Notes: generated by a model not told the origin, from the sequence alone. A stretch of 64,000 nt of DNA from Ehretia macrophylla (GCA_037974665.1 CM075765.1:18923648-18987647), one strand, 5' to 3'. Positions 24,555 through 37,623 are shown, numbered from the stretch's first letter. Translations and numbers: made by a program.

Positions 24555-24822
24555 ACATCCTAAAATTAATTGGTGATAAGAGGAGTAGCCCAGAAACTTA
24601 TATGGTGGTCTTGGAGTTGATGATTTTCTGATGTGGGAGGAATATATATTTCACGTGAATGAATATGACTGAACCAATGGTATAACTCTAATACCATGTT
24701 AAAAATCATGGAGTTCTATTTTAAAACTAATTGGTGTTAGAAGGAGTAATCCAAAAAACTTATACAATGATTTTAGAGTTGGTGATTTTCTAATATGGGA
24801 GAAATATATATTCTAATAGGAT
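24555..24822 (+). repeat. Two diverged direct copies of a ~105-bp repeat
   Basis: Copy 1 (about 24555-24657) and copy 2 (about 24712-24822) share AAAA(T/C)TAATTGGTG, AGGAGTA(G/A)(C/T)CCA, GTTG(A/G)TGATTTTCT(G/A)AT(G/A)TGGGA and AATATATATT. The function is unknown. Confidence 0.7.
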
Positions 24823-24829
24823 ACAGTTT

Positions 24830-27800
24830 TACTTTTTTTATTTTTTGTACAATGAAGGTAAAATGTTGAAGATAATAAATAATAGAATAAACTCTTCTTT
24901 AACCATTTAAATTTTTAGATGAAGTGATCATTTAACATTGTATCAAAGCTTAAAAACCAACAGGTTCGAGTTTAAAACTCACTGTCACCTATTTAAAAAT
25001 ATTAAAATTGTCCAAATATAAAAAAAAATATTAAATATAATAAATAATATAACAAACTCCTCTCTAAATTTCATCAAATGATAATAGGCCTCATTTATCC
25101 ATTTCCAAAAGGAACTGTACTTGTGTTGATATTGCGTCCTGTTAGTTGTCTCAAGTCTTGTCCCAAAAAAAAAGTTGTCTCAAGATGGGTGATTCCAAAA
25201 TTTACAAGTTTGTCTTCACAACTTGTTATATTCATACTTTGCAAAAACTTGTTATATCCATATTTTTCTCTTTTTTGAGACTTAATTCTTTAGATTCTTT
25301 AATAGAGAATAGTATTCATCTAACGTACTTTCCTTTGGATCTAGGAATGAAAAATCCACTGTCACATGTTATGGGATATTTATGGATCACAGTTTTTGTT
25401 GATAGATGTGATAAGTTTTGTGATTTTTTGGAATGAATATTGCCCTCATTAGGACTATGAGGTTATGAAATATTTTTTTCTCAATAATCGCCTAAACTTA
25501 AAGACATGTCACGCTTGTCACCTTATATAATTTCATTTATATCATAATTATGTGCATAAGTATTCGTTTGTTGTGCAACTTGATCATAATAATGGTGTTT
25601 TATTATTATAAAAACTTGTAATTAAATCGTCATTTTTTCTTAAAAATTAGTTGGACGGGATTAAATTTGTTGTTGGAAAAGATGTCGTAGCTTTAATGCA
25701 CTACTAAGTCAAATGATTGTGCAAAACATTTATAATCCAGTCTAAGGCAGCCAATTTGTCTTTTAATTTATTGAACAATTAAAAAAAAAAAAAAACTAGT
25801 CATTTAATTTAGGTTTTATAAGTGAAGTGTACTCTATACATTTCGAGAAAAAAATAAATCTCAATGAACCAAATCGCATGCTTCTAAGAAAAGATGAAAG
25901 TGTTGGTTGCATATTTTTAAAATCAAAGAGTGATTAATGAGTACATTAGGTACGATTGCATCTCACCGTAAAAAATGTCGTTTGCAAAGAAGGTAGAGAT
26001 TTAAGGTCTACTTGTCACCATTTCAATCGTGATTTTCACAAGTGTTTAGTAAGGTGATCTTGTTATACGTTTTTGGAGTAGGTCCGTCGATAGAGAGGGT
26101 GAAATTATTTATGTTAGATTTCGAGTTTGGCATTTTATTCTAAAATTCTGCTCTTAACTGACTTAATACACGTGTGAGGTATACCGTTACACTTGAAAAT
26201 TTATTAATTAGTGATCGAGTTCCGCCGAATAATTTAATTATAAAATTACGCTTGCTAAATTCTCACGTCATCGCAAGAAAAAGATGATCTTGTTATGCAT
26301 TTAAGTTGAAAGGTAAGAAATCACTATCTATCTTTTAAAAAGTGTGCTTCCCAAACATAATTTTTGAAACGTGTATTTGACAAATGCAAAGATAAACATG
26401 CCCTAAACAGTCACAAATTATTACCTATATATAAAATATATCTTAACTTCGAATCAAAGTATTTAGACACATTGATGTTCCGACCATTTAACGTTAATGA
26501 GTTGTGTAGAGGAATTTACAATGTATTTGACAAAATAAAAAATAAAAATCAAATGTATAACTCAAATTCAATGGACTCCACAAAAGTAGACATAGACAAA
26601 GAGACAATGGAGGCGTTGTAATCCAGTTGTGTTGTCAAGTTGTGTATGAAAAATTAGGACTGATACTCATCAAGAAGGAATATACTCCAACCTTATCAAA
26701 TCATAATGTTTAAATATATTTTTTAAATAATGAGAAATTCATTTTAAATAATATCATATTAGATTTATTTAAAAATACAAATTTTATAATTTAACGGAGC
26801 ATGTTAATACAATAGACTAATTAATGATCAGATAAAAATAATGAGATAATATAAATATAAATTTTAAAGTTTTAATCACAATAAATTACTATCAAATCAC
26901 TTTACTCAATTTTCGACGTAAGTTAGACTTATTGGACGTCGGCTCAATAGTTGTTCAGTCACATGTACCTAATCTTGTCCTAGTCGGATATAGGTAAGCA
27001 TTTATGGAGTATGACTACTAAAAGACAAGTTACACGTCTCTGCTATTTAAAAACTGGAAAATATTGCTTGCTTTCTTTTTGCAAATTAAATGAGCATTTG
27101 CTGATCAAAACTCAAAAGTATGCATGCACATCAGATAATAGCCTCACAGGCAAAAAGGCATCAACTAAACCAGCAAGGTGGACTTAGCACTTTTTCTCAA
27201 TTCGGGTTATAACACATAATTTTTTAATTATATATCAAAAAATCAGTTGGAGCTAACTATTTTTTTATTTGCTAACTAATTTTTTAAAATAAAAATATAT
27301 AGATACCATAAATTTCTTTTCGAAAAGCATATATTTTTAATTTTTTTTTTAGGCCAGGGTGTGCAAACTCCATTAATTTTTTTGGAAGTTGGTTGTTTCT
27401 GAATTTCTTCTCAATATACACCTTGTATTTCATATCAAAAGAGATACAACTAAATAGGTGGTACTTAATACGACTAAATAGGTGGTCCTCACTAGTTGCA
27501 AAATTCTAGTGGATCCTCCTAACCAATTTGAAAATAATGCATTTCTTGTTGGCTATTAAATACTACATTGCAACAATTCTAAAGGGTTCAATAAGTGTTA
27601 CAACTAACTTAAATCATATTTTTTTTGAAGTGGAGTGATGTCATTCGATGTTTACTTTGGGATGGATTTGATGTACCACGGTTAGGGAGTCTTTCATCAT
27701 TAAAAAAATTTAGAAAAAAGGGATAAAATAGGGCATATTTGTTCACTAAGTGATTATGGGTTCATTGTATTATTAGCCAGGTGTGGTACTTTGATCTTCA

Positions 27801-28562
27801 GCAGATTCATATTGAAAATAATCAAGTTACTTGAGCTTGAGTTATGATTAACTATGTAAATGCCCGTTTAACATTGCCAATTTAAACTTGTTACAATTGG
27901 TTAAAAAATCAAATAAAAGTTGAAAGTTGACTAAAAGTCTGACCTGCTATTGTCATACCAAACTCCAAGAGTTCTATTTTTTTTTTTTTTGACTCAATCA
28001 TCACAACGCATAGACAGAATTAACTACACTATTAGGACAGGAAATGTCTGCATACTACCGTCTGGTCAAACGGTTGAATATGAATCAAAATTTTGAAAGT
28101 GCAGCGACTTAATCCAAAGAATGCATCAGTTCAATTAAGAGTCTAAACTCTAGCAACAGTTAGAAAGTCTCAAATATAGACTGACGGTTGATCATCTTCT
28201 CCCACTTATCACTTGAGTATATATGTTTCTTTTGTTTTTATTTTTCTACACCATGCTTATTTATCTTTAATAGTAAGATAAGTCATAAGACATGTAGAAG
28301 GGGAAAATAATACAATAAAGTAGTGAAAAATCAGAGCACGTCTAAACCATGTTAATATAATTTTGATAAATACAAGGGATCTATGTAATTTTACTCTTTC
28401 TAAACCAGCCACCACATGTTTTTTTTTGGGTCAAAGCCACCACATGAATTGGGAGTCATTGAATTTCAGAGCACGTCTCTCACCCCCTCTTTCACTCTCC
28501 CAACACTTCTTCCATTTTTTTTTCTTTTTTTTTCTTAAAGGATATTCCACCACCTCTGTGCA
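24830..28562. other. Intergenic AT-rich DNA, no gene recognised
   Basis: Open frames up to 96 codons occur (for example 25146-25436 and 26364-26621), but they have AT-driven composition and no motifs. The stretch shows several poly-T and A/T tracts and nothing else that can be supported. Confidence 0.5.
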
Positions 28563-28565
28563 GTT

Positions 28566-28712
28566 ATTTTTGGTGTTCTGGCCATCTGGTCAGTAGCACC
28601 CAACTCTCCCTTTCCTCTAGCTTTTTTTTTTCATTTTTTCTTGCTTATTTTTGATGCTCTGGCCATTTGGTCAGTATCACCCAACTCTCCCTTTCCTCTC
28701 TTTTTTTTTCTT
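28566..28712 (+). repeat. 81-bp tandem duplication
   Basis: CTGGCCAT(C/T)TGGTCAGTA, CACCCAACTCTCCC and TTTCCTCT occur twice with a period of 81 bases, each copy followed by a poly-T tract. The copia LTR begins just to the right. Confidence 0.85.
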
Positions 28713-28727
28713 TTTTTTCTTGCTTTT

Positions 28728-28930
28728 TGTTGAAATAGAATAGAGATTCCATGAATGAGAGAAAGACTAAAAGATTTTATTACAAAGAAAGTGTTGTATG
28801 AATTACAATGTACATAGGACCTTATATAGATATAAGACTACTTGGGCTCCAAACTATGATAACTATGGTAAGAGACTAACTATGGTAAAGCAACTAGAGA
28901 ATGTGAATGCGATATATACATACGTTAACA
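28728..28930 (-). repeat. 3' LTR of the truncated copia element
   Basis: The 203-base LTR begins TGTTAACG and ends TTTCAACA on the minus strand. It is preceded by a purine-rich polypurine tract (GAGTTTGAGGGGGGG at 28945-28931). A TATA-like TATATAAGG and AATAAAATC signal lie inside. The flanking five bases on the far side are CTTTT; no partner is available because the 5' end is lost. Confidence 0.88.
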
Positions 28931-28943
28931 CCCCCCCTCAAAC

Positions 28944-31015
28944 TCAAGGTGGTGCGAATGACACGAGCTTGAGTTTGGAAATTAATTCTTGAAGACGCCC
29001 TGGTAGGAGAGCCTTGGTGAAGAGATCCGCAAGCTGATTAGCGGAAGGAGTGAATTGAAGTTTTGTAGTACCATTAACCACATGTTGGCGAATGAAGCGG
29101 CAGTCACACTCAATATGACGAGTGCGCTCATGAAAGACATTATTGTGAGCAATCTGAATGGTACTCTAATTATTGCAATATAGAGTGGTGCCAGAAGGCA
29201 AAGAGATACCCATGTCAGCAAGGAGCCAACGAAGCCAGATGACCTCTTGAGTAGCATCAGCAAGTGCACGATACTCAGCTTCAGTACTCAAGCGAGCAAC
29301 AACAGTCTATTTCTTGCTGCGCCAACAAATAAGAGAATCACCAAGGAGAAAACAATATCCAATCACAGAACGCCGATCAGTAGGATCACCAACCTAATCT
29401 GCATCTGAGTAGCCATGCAAAGTTAATGATGAGCTAGTAGAAAAGAATAGTCCATGAAAGAAGGTCCCCTTAATATAACGAAGTATCCAGAGAACTGCAG
29501 CATAGTATGTGGTACGAGGAGCAGACATGAACTGGTTGACTAGGTGAACAGCATAGGCAATGTCAGGACGAGTCACAGTGAGATAGATAAGACTGCCAAC
29601 TAGTTGGCGATACAAAGATGCATCTGAAAATGGTGTCCCATCCAATGGGGTAAGGCGAACATTATCATCAAGAGGGGTGGATGCAGTCTTGCTGTCAGTA
29701 AGGCCAACATGAGCCAGAAGATCAGAAGAATACTTGGCCTGAGAAAGATGGTAGCCAGCCGAATCAGAGGAAACTTCAATGCCTAAAAAGTAACTTAGAG
29801 GACCAAGATTTTTCATCTCAAAGTGGTGGCTGAGAAACTACTTGAGATCAGAAATACCCGCCAAGTCATCCCCAGTGATAATCATATCATCCACATATAA
29901 GAGCAAGAGAAGAATACCAGAATCAGAACGCCGAATAAACAGTGCAGAATCATGATTACTTGGAGTGAAGCCGAAATCAGTTTTAACTGAACTGAATTTA
30001 GAAAACCAAGCACGTGGAGCTTGCTTGAGACCATAAAGAGCACGACGAAGTCGACACACTTTGTGAGGCGGATAATGGTAGCCTGGATGAGGCTTCATAA
30101 ATACTTCCTCTATAAGATCACCATTAAGGAAGGCATTTTTAACGTCCATCTGAAATAACTTGCACTGTCTGACTGCAGCAATTGCAACAAGTGTACGAAT
30201 AGAAGTGAGACAAGTAACAGGGGCAAAGGTCTCCTCATAGTCAATGCCATACTCCTGAGTAAAACCTTTCGCCACCAATTGAGCCTTGTATCGCACTATA
30301 GAACCATCAGATCGAGTCTTGATCTTGTATACCCATTTGCATCCCATAGCATTTTTCCCTGGAGGAAGATCGACCAAATCCCAGGTATGCTTGGCTTCCA
30401 AGGCCTGTAATTCATCTGTCATAGCTTGCTGCCATAGAGGGTCAGAACTGGCCTCACGATAAGATTGAGGCTCATGAAGTGAAATAATAGTGGAAAAGCA
30501 GTGACAATCAAGAAGATAAGAAGGAATTGATCTTACTCTGGTGGATCGATGGAGAGATGACTCAGTAGAGATAAAGGGTGAAGCAGTAGAAGAAGTCTCG
30601 TCATCGAGCACAGACTCATCAGGTGGGACAATCTCCTCAGGAAGGTCCGCGACAGGCATGGAGTCAGGACCTATAGATGTACCTGTGTCACTGTCATCAT
30701 CAGGAAATAAGAAAATGGAAGGATCTATGAAATATGGGGTAGAGACAGCATGAGGAAGAGAGAATGGTAAGAGAGATGAAAACATCTTATTCTCCCAAAA
30801 AATCACATGACGAGAAACCCGAAAACATTTTGATAATGAATCCCAACACCGATACCCCTTGTGCTCAATACCATACCCTAAGAAACAGCATAAACAGGCT
30901 CGAGGTTTCAGTTTGGTACGTTCCTGGGGAGGAAGTGAGTCAAAAACATGCACAACCGAAGACACGACGGTAACCATAGTCGGGTGGATGACCGTAAAGA
31001 CGTTCATGAGGAGTA
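28944..31015 (-). pseudogene. Copia pol fragment: integrase end, reverse transcriptase, RNase H
   Basis: Starting at 31015 the frame gives the end of integrase (LGYGIEHKGYRCWD). An acidic spacer and the reverse transcriptase follow, with QMDVKNAFLNGDL, LYGLKQAPRAW and the catalytic LLYVDDMII. The next segment has MKNLGPLSYFLGIEV and the RNase H region with GYSDAD and STEAEYRALADA, then the C-terminus ending before stop TGA 28946-28944. The frame is intact except for TAG codons at 29840-29838, 29396-29394, 29309-29307 and 29168-29166. All of them fit single C-to-T or G-to-A changes from Gln or Trp codons. No function remains. Confidence 0.92.
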
Positions 31016-31620
31016 CTTTTCTTTCTTTTTCTTTTGTTTTTGCTCATTTTGTATATATTTTGTGTAAGCTTTTGTTGGTTTTAGCTTTTTCTGTTGTGGG
31101 TTTGGTTGTGATATTGTGTGTTTGGGTTGTTGTCGATGTTTGCCTTTGCTTTTTTCGGTCAACTACTGCTATTGTTTCTGACCCTCGCCCCTGTGATATT
31201 AAACACCCATATGGCCTATGGGTGTAGTTGTAGGGCTCTATTGGACTATGCCTTCAACACTAAAGGTCTGGATTTTTGTTCCACCATTTAGAGTATCTAG
31301 CTATCTTCCCTTGTTGAGGTTGCACGTCTCTTTTTTACACGTTGTTTCATGGCTCGCCTTGGTAGGCTACTTACCACTTGTGTAGCGGTTTCGGTGGGTG
31401 TTTGATAGTTAGTTGCAAGTTGGGAGTATAACTTATTTTGGTTTCGGTTGAAGTTTTTGACTGACATTTTAGTTTTGAGCCTTTATATTTGGTTTGTTTT
31501 TGGATTTTGTACTTTTATTTTATCTCTAAGTTCTTGTATTGTTTGAGCTCATATCTCTTATCTATTTACTTTCTTTAATTAATAAATATGCTGCTTGACA
31601 CCAAAAATAAAAAATAAAAA
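31016..31620 (+). mobile_element. LINE-like 3' end (tentative)
   Basis: About 600 bases, T- and GT-rich on the plus strand, end in AATTAATAAATATGCTGCTT and then an A-rich tail (AAAAATAAAAAATAAAAAA near 31600-31620). This looks like the 3' end of a plant non-LTR retrotransposon. No protein domain is left, and no target duplication was found. It could equally be the remains of another transcript. Confidence 0.3.
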
Positions 31621-31725
31621 ACCCCACCACATCCTTTCGAGAGAATCAAAATGAGAAGTGTTACATTACTTTTTTTTTTTTATCACTCTCTATGCGTATA
31701 CTAGTTCATAAACCAATTTATAAAC

Positions 31726-32099
31726 TGTTATCAAAGACGACAAACAATAGCAACAGAAAACGAAAAGAAAAATAAGAGACACGCAGATTTTACGTGAAAA
31801 ACCCTTGACGGGAAAAACCACGGGCAGAGGAGGAGCAAATTCACTATATCGAAAATTGGTACAAGAGGTTAGCAAATAGAGTTGACTACCAAAACCTACT
31901 TGACAAACCTAAGTATATTACTATATATATGCTTATACAAATAAAACCCTTAGCCCAAAAGGTCCATACTATCGGCCCTCGACATTCGCTACCACCACAG
32001 ACCCCTAATTTTTTCTTCAAAAATAAGTTTTCACCAAATGGGTCGCACCGCGAATTTTTCGGGTTGGGCCAAATAAAATTCGGGCCACCAACTCTAACA
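31726..32099 (-). mobile_element. Solo LTR
   Basis: The 374-base unit begins TGTTAGAGTTGG and ends GATAACA when read on the minus strand (plus strand TGTTATC...CTAACA). It is flanked by TAAAC on the left and TAAGC on the right, a five-base target duplication with one mismatch. No internal retroelement sequence adjoins. The text around ACCCTTGACGGGAAAAACC is common in plant copia LTRs. It is a product of LTR-LTR recombination. Confidence 0.78.
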
Positions 32100-32883
32100 T
32101 AAGCTTTTTTAATTTTTTATATTTTTTGGCATGACAATTAAATATATATATATATATGTGTGTTTGTGTGGATACTGTATAAACTTTTTGAATTAATAAA
32201 ATTAAAACCACTTAAATTTTATTAATTAGTGAAATATTAATTTATAGATATAACGAGTTATGCTAACTTTTCCTATTTTTGGTCAAAAAGATAGAGATGT
32301 TGACAACAGCTAATGATCTAAATTGTCTACCAAGTGGGGTCATAAAATCATAATCTTGCCAGACACACAGTGGTAAGTTTGTGCTTAGTCGTTCACCTAC
32401 CAGCATCATTATTATGCTCATGGTCAACATAGGCTTTGGTTACAAGAATATACGACCAGCTTCTGAGGTTTTTTTTTTTGTTCTTTCTTTTCGTGGATTT
32501 GAAAGGAGATTTAATCAATCTTTTGAGATTCTTTTTACGATATATTCTTCGTGTATGGAATGTCCATCGCCATCGAACGCTTTTGCGGAATGTTGAATGT
32601 TTCTTCATCTTACGTAAATGAGAAAGGCATGCAAAATGAAATTGACAATCACTTTCAATTTTTTTGCATCTATAGAGAATTCTATATGTTTTAATAAGTG
32701 TATCAACTTAATCTGGATAGTTACCATTAGGTTTAGGCAACATTTGATGTGAATTTTCAAGCGAATTTGGATAGAAAAGATAATTATACACTGCACATTT
32801 GACTATCTCGACGACCTAATTGAGCATTAGATATAGTTCAACTGCTTGAGAAATGCACTTCCCAAACTAAGATTTTTTGTAGA

Positions 32884-32914
<31 letters not shown>

Positions 32915-33983
32915 AATTTTTGTCTACAAAAATTACGATGACAAGGAGCGGCATTTCGATTGGAAAAAAAAAAGGAGCAGCATTACCACCGGCGGAGCCA
33001 ACATATGAAATGCACCCCCGGATTGAGGTAACAAGGAAGGTGAGATTGGTAATAGCAATAGATATATCAATGTGGTTCTGGAGACATTTTATGTATTGTA
33101 TAGGCCACCCCCTACGTTCTCCATAGTTGATTCATTGCATGCAAGACTTTTCTTGCGATCTTTCAGATTTTTTTTTTTCTCTAAAAATTCTATTCAATTT
33201 TGATAATTTCTGGTTACTTAAAAACTTCCAAACCTACCGTCAATTGCATTCACGATCTAGATAATACCATTTATAGCTTTAATAATCGCACGTATAAGGT
33301 TTATTGCCTCTCTCATATGTAGTATAATACATATGCATACACGTATAATATTCGGTTGACTTTAAATAGCATTTCTTTCAATTTGACTGTAGACTATTAT
33401 TTTTTAATTCTTATTTCTAATTTTCTTCTTTTTATTCTTATTTATGAGAGCAAATCCCATTAAGAAAACTTTAGATTCTTTTTCCGAAATAATAACAAAC
33501 AAAAATAAAAAAGAAGAAGTATTTTAAATTATATAAAAGGAAAAAGAAACGAAAAATGTCATTAGCTAATTAAAAGTGGGTAACAATAATGGCTATTGAT
33601 CTGAAAAAAAAAATCCAATTGTATACTTAATTTTAATGAAGTTGTGGGAATTAAAAAGTGAAAAATGAATTTTAATCACCTATATAAAAAGTTTGTAAAA
33701 GTTTATCATACTCATATGTTGGATTAAGAGGCTATATAATACATAAATGAATGTTTCAACATCTGATTACAGTCTTCGCTAATATAATGTACCTTTTGAC
33801 CTCCGATACTTGACTCCACCACTGGACATTACCCAATATCAAATTTTACAACATTCAAATATACAAGCAAAAACAGGGGATTGAGGGGACTATGCATCCA
33901 ACCAATAGGGAGATTAGTGGTCGAGTGTGACTTGTTATTTCTGTGCATAGCACAATCTAAACAAATATTCTCCTCTTTTTTTT
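32100..33983. other. Intergenic DNA, no gene recognised
   Basis: Short frames occur on both strands near 32381-32621, but their overlap in several frames and AT-rich composition argue against coding. A small (AT)n/(GT)n run lies at 32140-32167, inside the edge of this stretch. Nothing else is supportable. Confidence 0.5.
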
Positions 33984-34843
33984 ATGGTTAAATTCACTTT
34001 GTACCCTTATTCTTTACATGTTATGACACTTATTAACCTTCATTTTTAAAAATTTCACTTAATACCCCTTAACTCTAGTCAACTTTAATAGAATTAAGAT
34101 TCTGTTAAAATAAAAATTTATAATTACTAAACTACCCTCATAATTAAAGCCAAAAGATAATTTTACCTTCCTATCAAAATACAAATTAAACCCATCTCTT
34201 TCAAAACATAACTAGAACTTTGAAACAAAAAAAAAAAACAAACAAACCAAACCCACCCCCACCCATTGGCTCCATCAACCCCAACCCACCCATCGGCTCA
34301 AGCCACCCCACCCATCGATCTACCCTTACCAACCCCGCCTCATCCCCCAGCCCCAACCACGGTTCAAGCGTGCGACCCCCACCCCGCCTCTACCCTTAGC
34401 CCCAACCCAGCACACTTTTTTTAAAAAAAAATCAGTCCACACGCGCACTACGTGGTGTTTGTGTACGCATTGGTGTGTGTTTGTGTGTGGTTTTGGTATG
34501 TGTTTGTGTGTGCATCTGGTGCGTGTGTTGTGTTTTGTGTTTGTGTCTGCGTGTGTTGTGTGTATGTTTCTGTGTGTTGTGTGTTTTGTGTGTTTGGTGT
34601 GTGAAGTGTATGTGTTAATGATAAAGTGTGTGTTTGGTTCGTGAGTATGTGGGTCAGTGGTTGGGTTCTGATTTTTTTTTTGTCGGGTCAAAAGTGGGTT
34701 TAGATGGTAATGATATTTTTGTCAAAAGAATTGAAACAATGATATGACATGTTAAGTAGGATTAATAAGTGAAATTTTTAAATGTAAAAGTTAATAAGTA
34801 TCACAACATATAAATAATAAGGATATAAAGTGAATTTAATCAT
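33984..34843. mobile_element. TIR element with ~80-bp terminal inverted repeats
   Basis: The left end (33984-34065: ATGGTTAAATTCACTTTGTA then CTTATTCTTTACATGTTATG) is matched by the complement of the right end (34843-34762: ATGATTAAATTCACTTTATA then CTTATTATTTATATGTTGTG), about 85% identical over some 80 bases. The interior is an A/C-rich stretch followed by a GT-rich stretch (34451-34640); open frames there come from the dinucleotide bias. It is probably a non-autonomous DNA transposon, perhaps of Mutator type given the long TIRs. The target duplication is obscured by T-rich flanks. Confidence 0.75.
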
Positions 34844-36291
34844 TTTTCTTATACACATTTTCTTTCTTGGTCTTGCATATAAGGTGGAAAGCTTATGCTC
34901 TTAAGTTTGGTTAGGCCATACTTCAAACGCACGGCCCACGGCCACGGGATAGAAATTTTCCCTTGTCCGCAAGAAGAGGAAAAAAATCATCTTATTTTAT
35001 TATTCTCTCATTTTCTAAATTGAGTATAACTCGACTATATGTCTAATCTGTAAGACTAATGAAAAATTCTTTCATCATGCTAGATTCATGAATCAATCTT
35101 TTACATAGTTAATAGAATTTACACATATAAATCTCATCAATATACAATAAAATCTCTTTAAATTAATAAAGTTGAGACCATTAAATTCTATTAATTTATC
35201 AATAAATTAATAACTATTAATTTATTAAAATATTTTTAATTTTTTTGGCCAACATATTATGATTATAATGTTTTTTTTATTTTAAAGTGACTTGTATTTT
35301 TCGATCTAATTTAAAAAGATAAGTAATGAAAATAGAAGATAAAATTTAATTTAATAAGATTAGAACAAAATTTATCTAATCTCATATTCAAATCCTTATA
35401 GGATTAAGATGATAATTAATTTTTTTAATCTTATATCCTAATTTTTGTAAAATTATCTCAATTTTTTCTCTTTAAATAATTAAATATGAAATTTAACAAG
35501 ATTTAAAGTTTAACAAAAGATAAGTTATTCTTGATTCATATTTTAAATAAACCTTATTATGTATTTTTTAACTAATTATTAATTTATAAAATATTTAAAT
35601 AAATAAAATATAAATAATTTTTTATAAATGTATTATCTTATAATTTTATTAAATTTATTAACTTTTTACACTGATCCCAATTCAGGACCGAACATTTATA
35701 TTAATTAAAAACATTTGTATTAATTAAAAGATTTTATTAATTTACCGAGTACTAATTTAAAGAAGTTCTACAGTATAAAAAATTAAAATCAGTGCGAACT
35801 GATCAAGAGTTTCTCTAGACTAATTGGATTCCTATTATCAAAGTAACACTTTTTGCTATAACGTAATATTATTACACATACCTCAATCACTACACCAAAT
35901 ATCGACAAAAATTACATGCTCAACAAGATATAATGATTGTGAACTGATAATATAATTAAAGTTATAGAGGACAAAATAAATAAATAATCCCTACTCAAAA
36001 TCCAACAAAAGCGGAATTGCCCGATGCAAAACCAGGCCCAACAAAGGTTATAAATGACTTGGGAAGAACCTTGGGCCTATCATAGGCTAAGCTAAGCCTA
36101 AAAGGAAGCCCGCTGATCAGATCAATTGGAATTGTATTACAAAGTTCTAATTGATCCAACAAAGAAAATACTAGTATTATATTGCCAAGCAACCGAGTCT
36201 CCATAATACACGATATGAAGCATAACATTGCTTTGTCATTTTTTTTTTTTTTTTATTGGTCCAAGCACAGTCTGAAGCTCAAATGCCCTTC
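34844..36291. other. Intergenic DNA and probable 3' UTR of the OXS3-like gene
   Basis: Very A/T-rich from about 35150 to 35780. The part from about 36000 to 36291 is likely the 3' UTR of the minus-strand gene that follows. A frame at 35995-36228 has no recognisable product. Confidence 0.45.
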
Positions 36292-37443
36292 TCAGGCAAA
36301 TAAAGGGGTTTGATTTGCAAAACTAGATGTGCTTGGAGACCTATGGGGGGGAGGGAAAGGAGGCCTATTCCCAAGAAAGCTACCATTATTCCTTTGGACG
36401 ATACTTAGCGGAGAACAAAAGCCTCTTGATGCCTTGTCTGAGATGAGCCTTGAAGAACTGGTGCTTCTGTGAGGTTGACTACTGGATCTATGGCTCTCAA
36501 ACAATGCATAGCTTTTGCAAGACTTTAGCCTTTTGTTGTATGGATTCTCAGGCTTGGCAAGATCTTCTAAACACTTCACGTTTGCTAAAGATGTGAAAGA
36601 TTGTGATTTCCCATTATAATGCTTTGAAAGCCCTCTCCTACAAAAGAAAAGAAAAGAAAAAAGAAAATTTAAATTTAAAAAATAATAATCATGACTAGGT
36701 ATGTTTAATGGTGGAAGATTTAATATGAGATTAGTACTAGTGCGTCATTTCTTTTCCTTTTATTTTTTAATTCTTAAATGTTGGAAAACTCTCCTAAAAA
36801 GTACTTTGGTTCTTCGAAGTGAATCAGATACTCAAAAGAGACACGGTTGGTTTAGCCAAGGGTGGTACTTGTGTTAAATGTTGAAAAATATGAAACCCGG
36901 TGTATTAAATGTTGAAAATTTACGGAAAATACACGTGCTAATTATGAAAAAAATAAGATAAATGTGTTAATTACATACATTTTTTATTAATTTTTTAACA
37001 AATTATTAAAAAAGACTATCGATATCACTTGAATAAAAAATAAAAAATAAAAATGTATCATTTTAAAGATTAAGAAATAATTTTGTCAATCTGATAAAAA
37101 ATAGAGGACAAAAATAAGTATTAACGCGTAAAATTTTGAAAACTTCTGAAGGGGTGCAATTATTATTGTAATAGGAAGTAAGAACTTACTTGAAGGGAAG
37201 TTGTTGAAGAAGAGAAGACATGTCTTGTGCAGATCCATTTGCAAGTTTACCAGATGAAGAATCAGGTGATCTGGGAGAAGAAGAACCAGAAGAGTTCACT
37301 TCTTCACACACATCTGAGTCGTCTGAGGACGCAACAACACTTGATACATCAAAAGAAGATGACACCATATCAAGGCCGCCGCCATGTTCTTCATCCATGG
37401 TCCAATGATGGCTGCTTTGTTGATACAAAGAAGAAGAATCCAT
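36292..37443 (-). CDS. OXIDATIVE STRESS 3 (OXS3)-like protein, two exons
   Basis: Exon 1 is 37443-37190 and exon 2 is 36637-36292 (stop TGA 36294-36292), joined by a GT-AG intron in phase 2, giving 199 residues. The N-terminal half is Ser/Asp/Glu-rich. The junction region reads DMSSLLQQLPFK / RGLSKHYNGKSQSFTSLA, then CLEDLAKPENPYNKRLKSC. This GLSK-YY-GKS-SFTSL block is the conserved core of plant OXS3 and OXS3-like nuclear proteins, which promote tolerance to oxidative and metal stress and have been linked to chromatin. The C-terminus is Ser/Pro-rich and low in complexity. The start is the first ATG of the frame, after a ~180-base leader. No defect is seen. Confidence 0.85.
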
Positions 37444-37623
37444 TCTTAATAGATCTGAAAACCTTCCACTAGCAGGCAGACGATCGTGAATGTATCTTTC
37501 TAGTACAAATTGAGATGTAGAATGTTGTGAAGTTGGTTGTGTTGAATCACCACCGCCTTAAAATAGCTTGGAAATTTTGGAATGTTGTCTGCAAGATATT
37601 AGGAAAATGGATAAGAGTATGGG

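Larger units (their letters stand above)
28728..31015 (-). mobile_element. 5'-truncated Ty1/copia retrotransposon
   Basis: The element reads on the minus strand from a truncated integrase end (31015) through reverse transcriptase and RNase H to the 3' LTR (28930-28728). The 5' LTR, gag, protease and most of integrase are missing. Beyond 31015 the sequence changes abruptly to unrelated T-rich DNA. Four in-frame TAG codons show that the copy is dead. Confidence 0.93.

Noticed and set aside
30541..31227. Plus-strand frames at 30541-31227
   Set aside because: The part below 31015 is antisense to the copia polyprotein; the rest is T-rich tail sequence without motifs.
34326..34691. Frame rich in His/Thr
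   Set aside because: Produced by the GT/CA-rich core of the TIR element.
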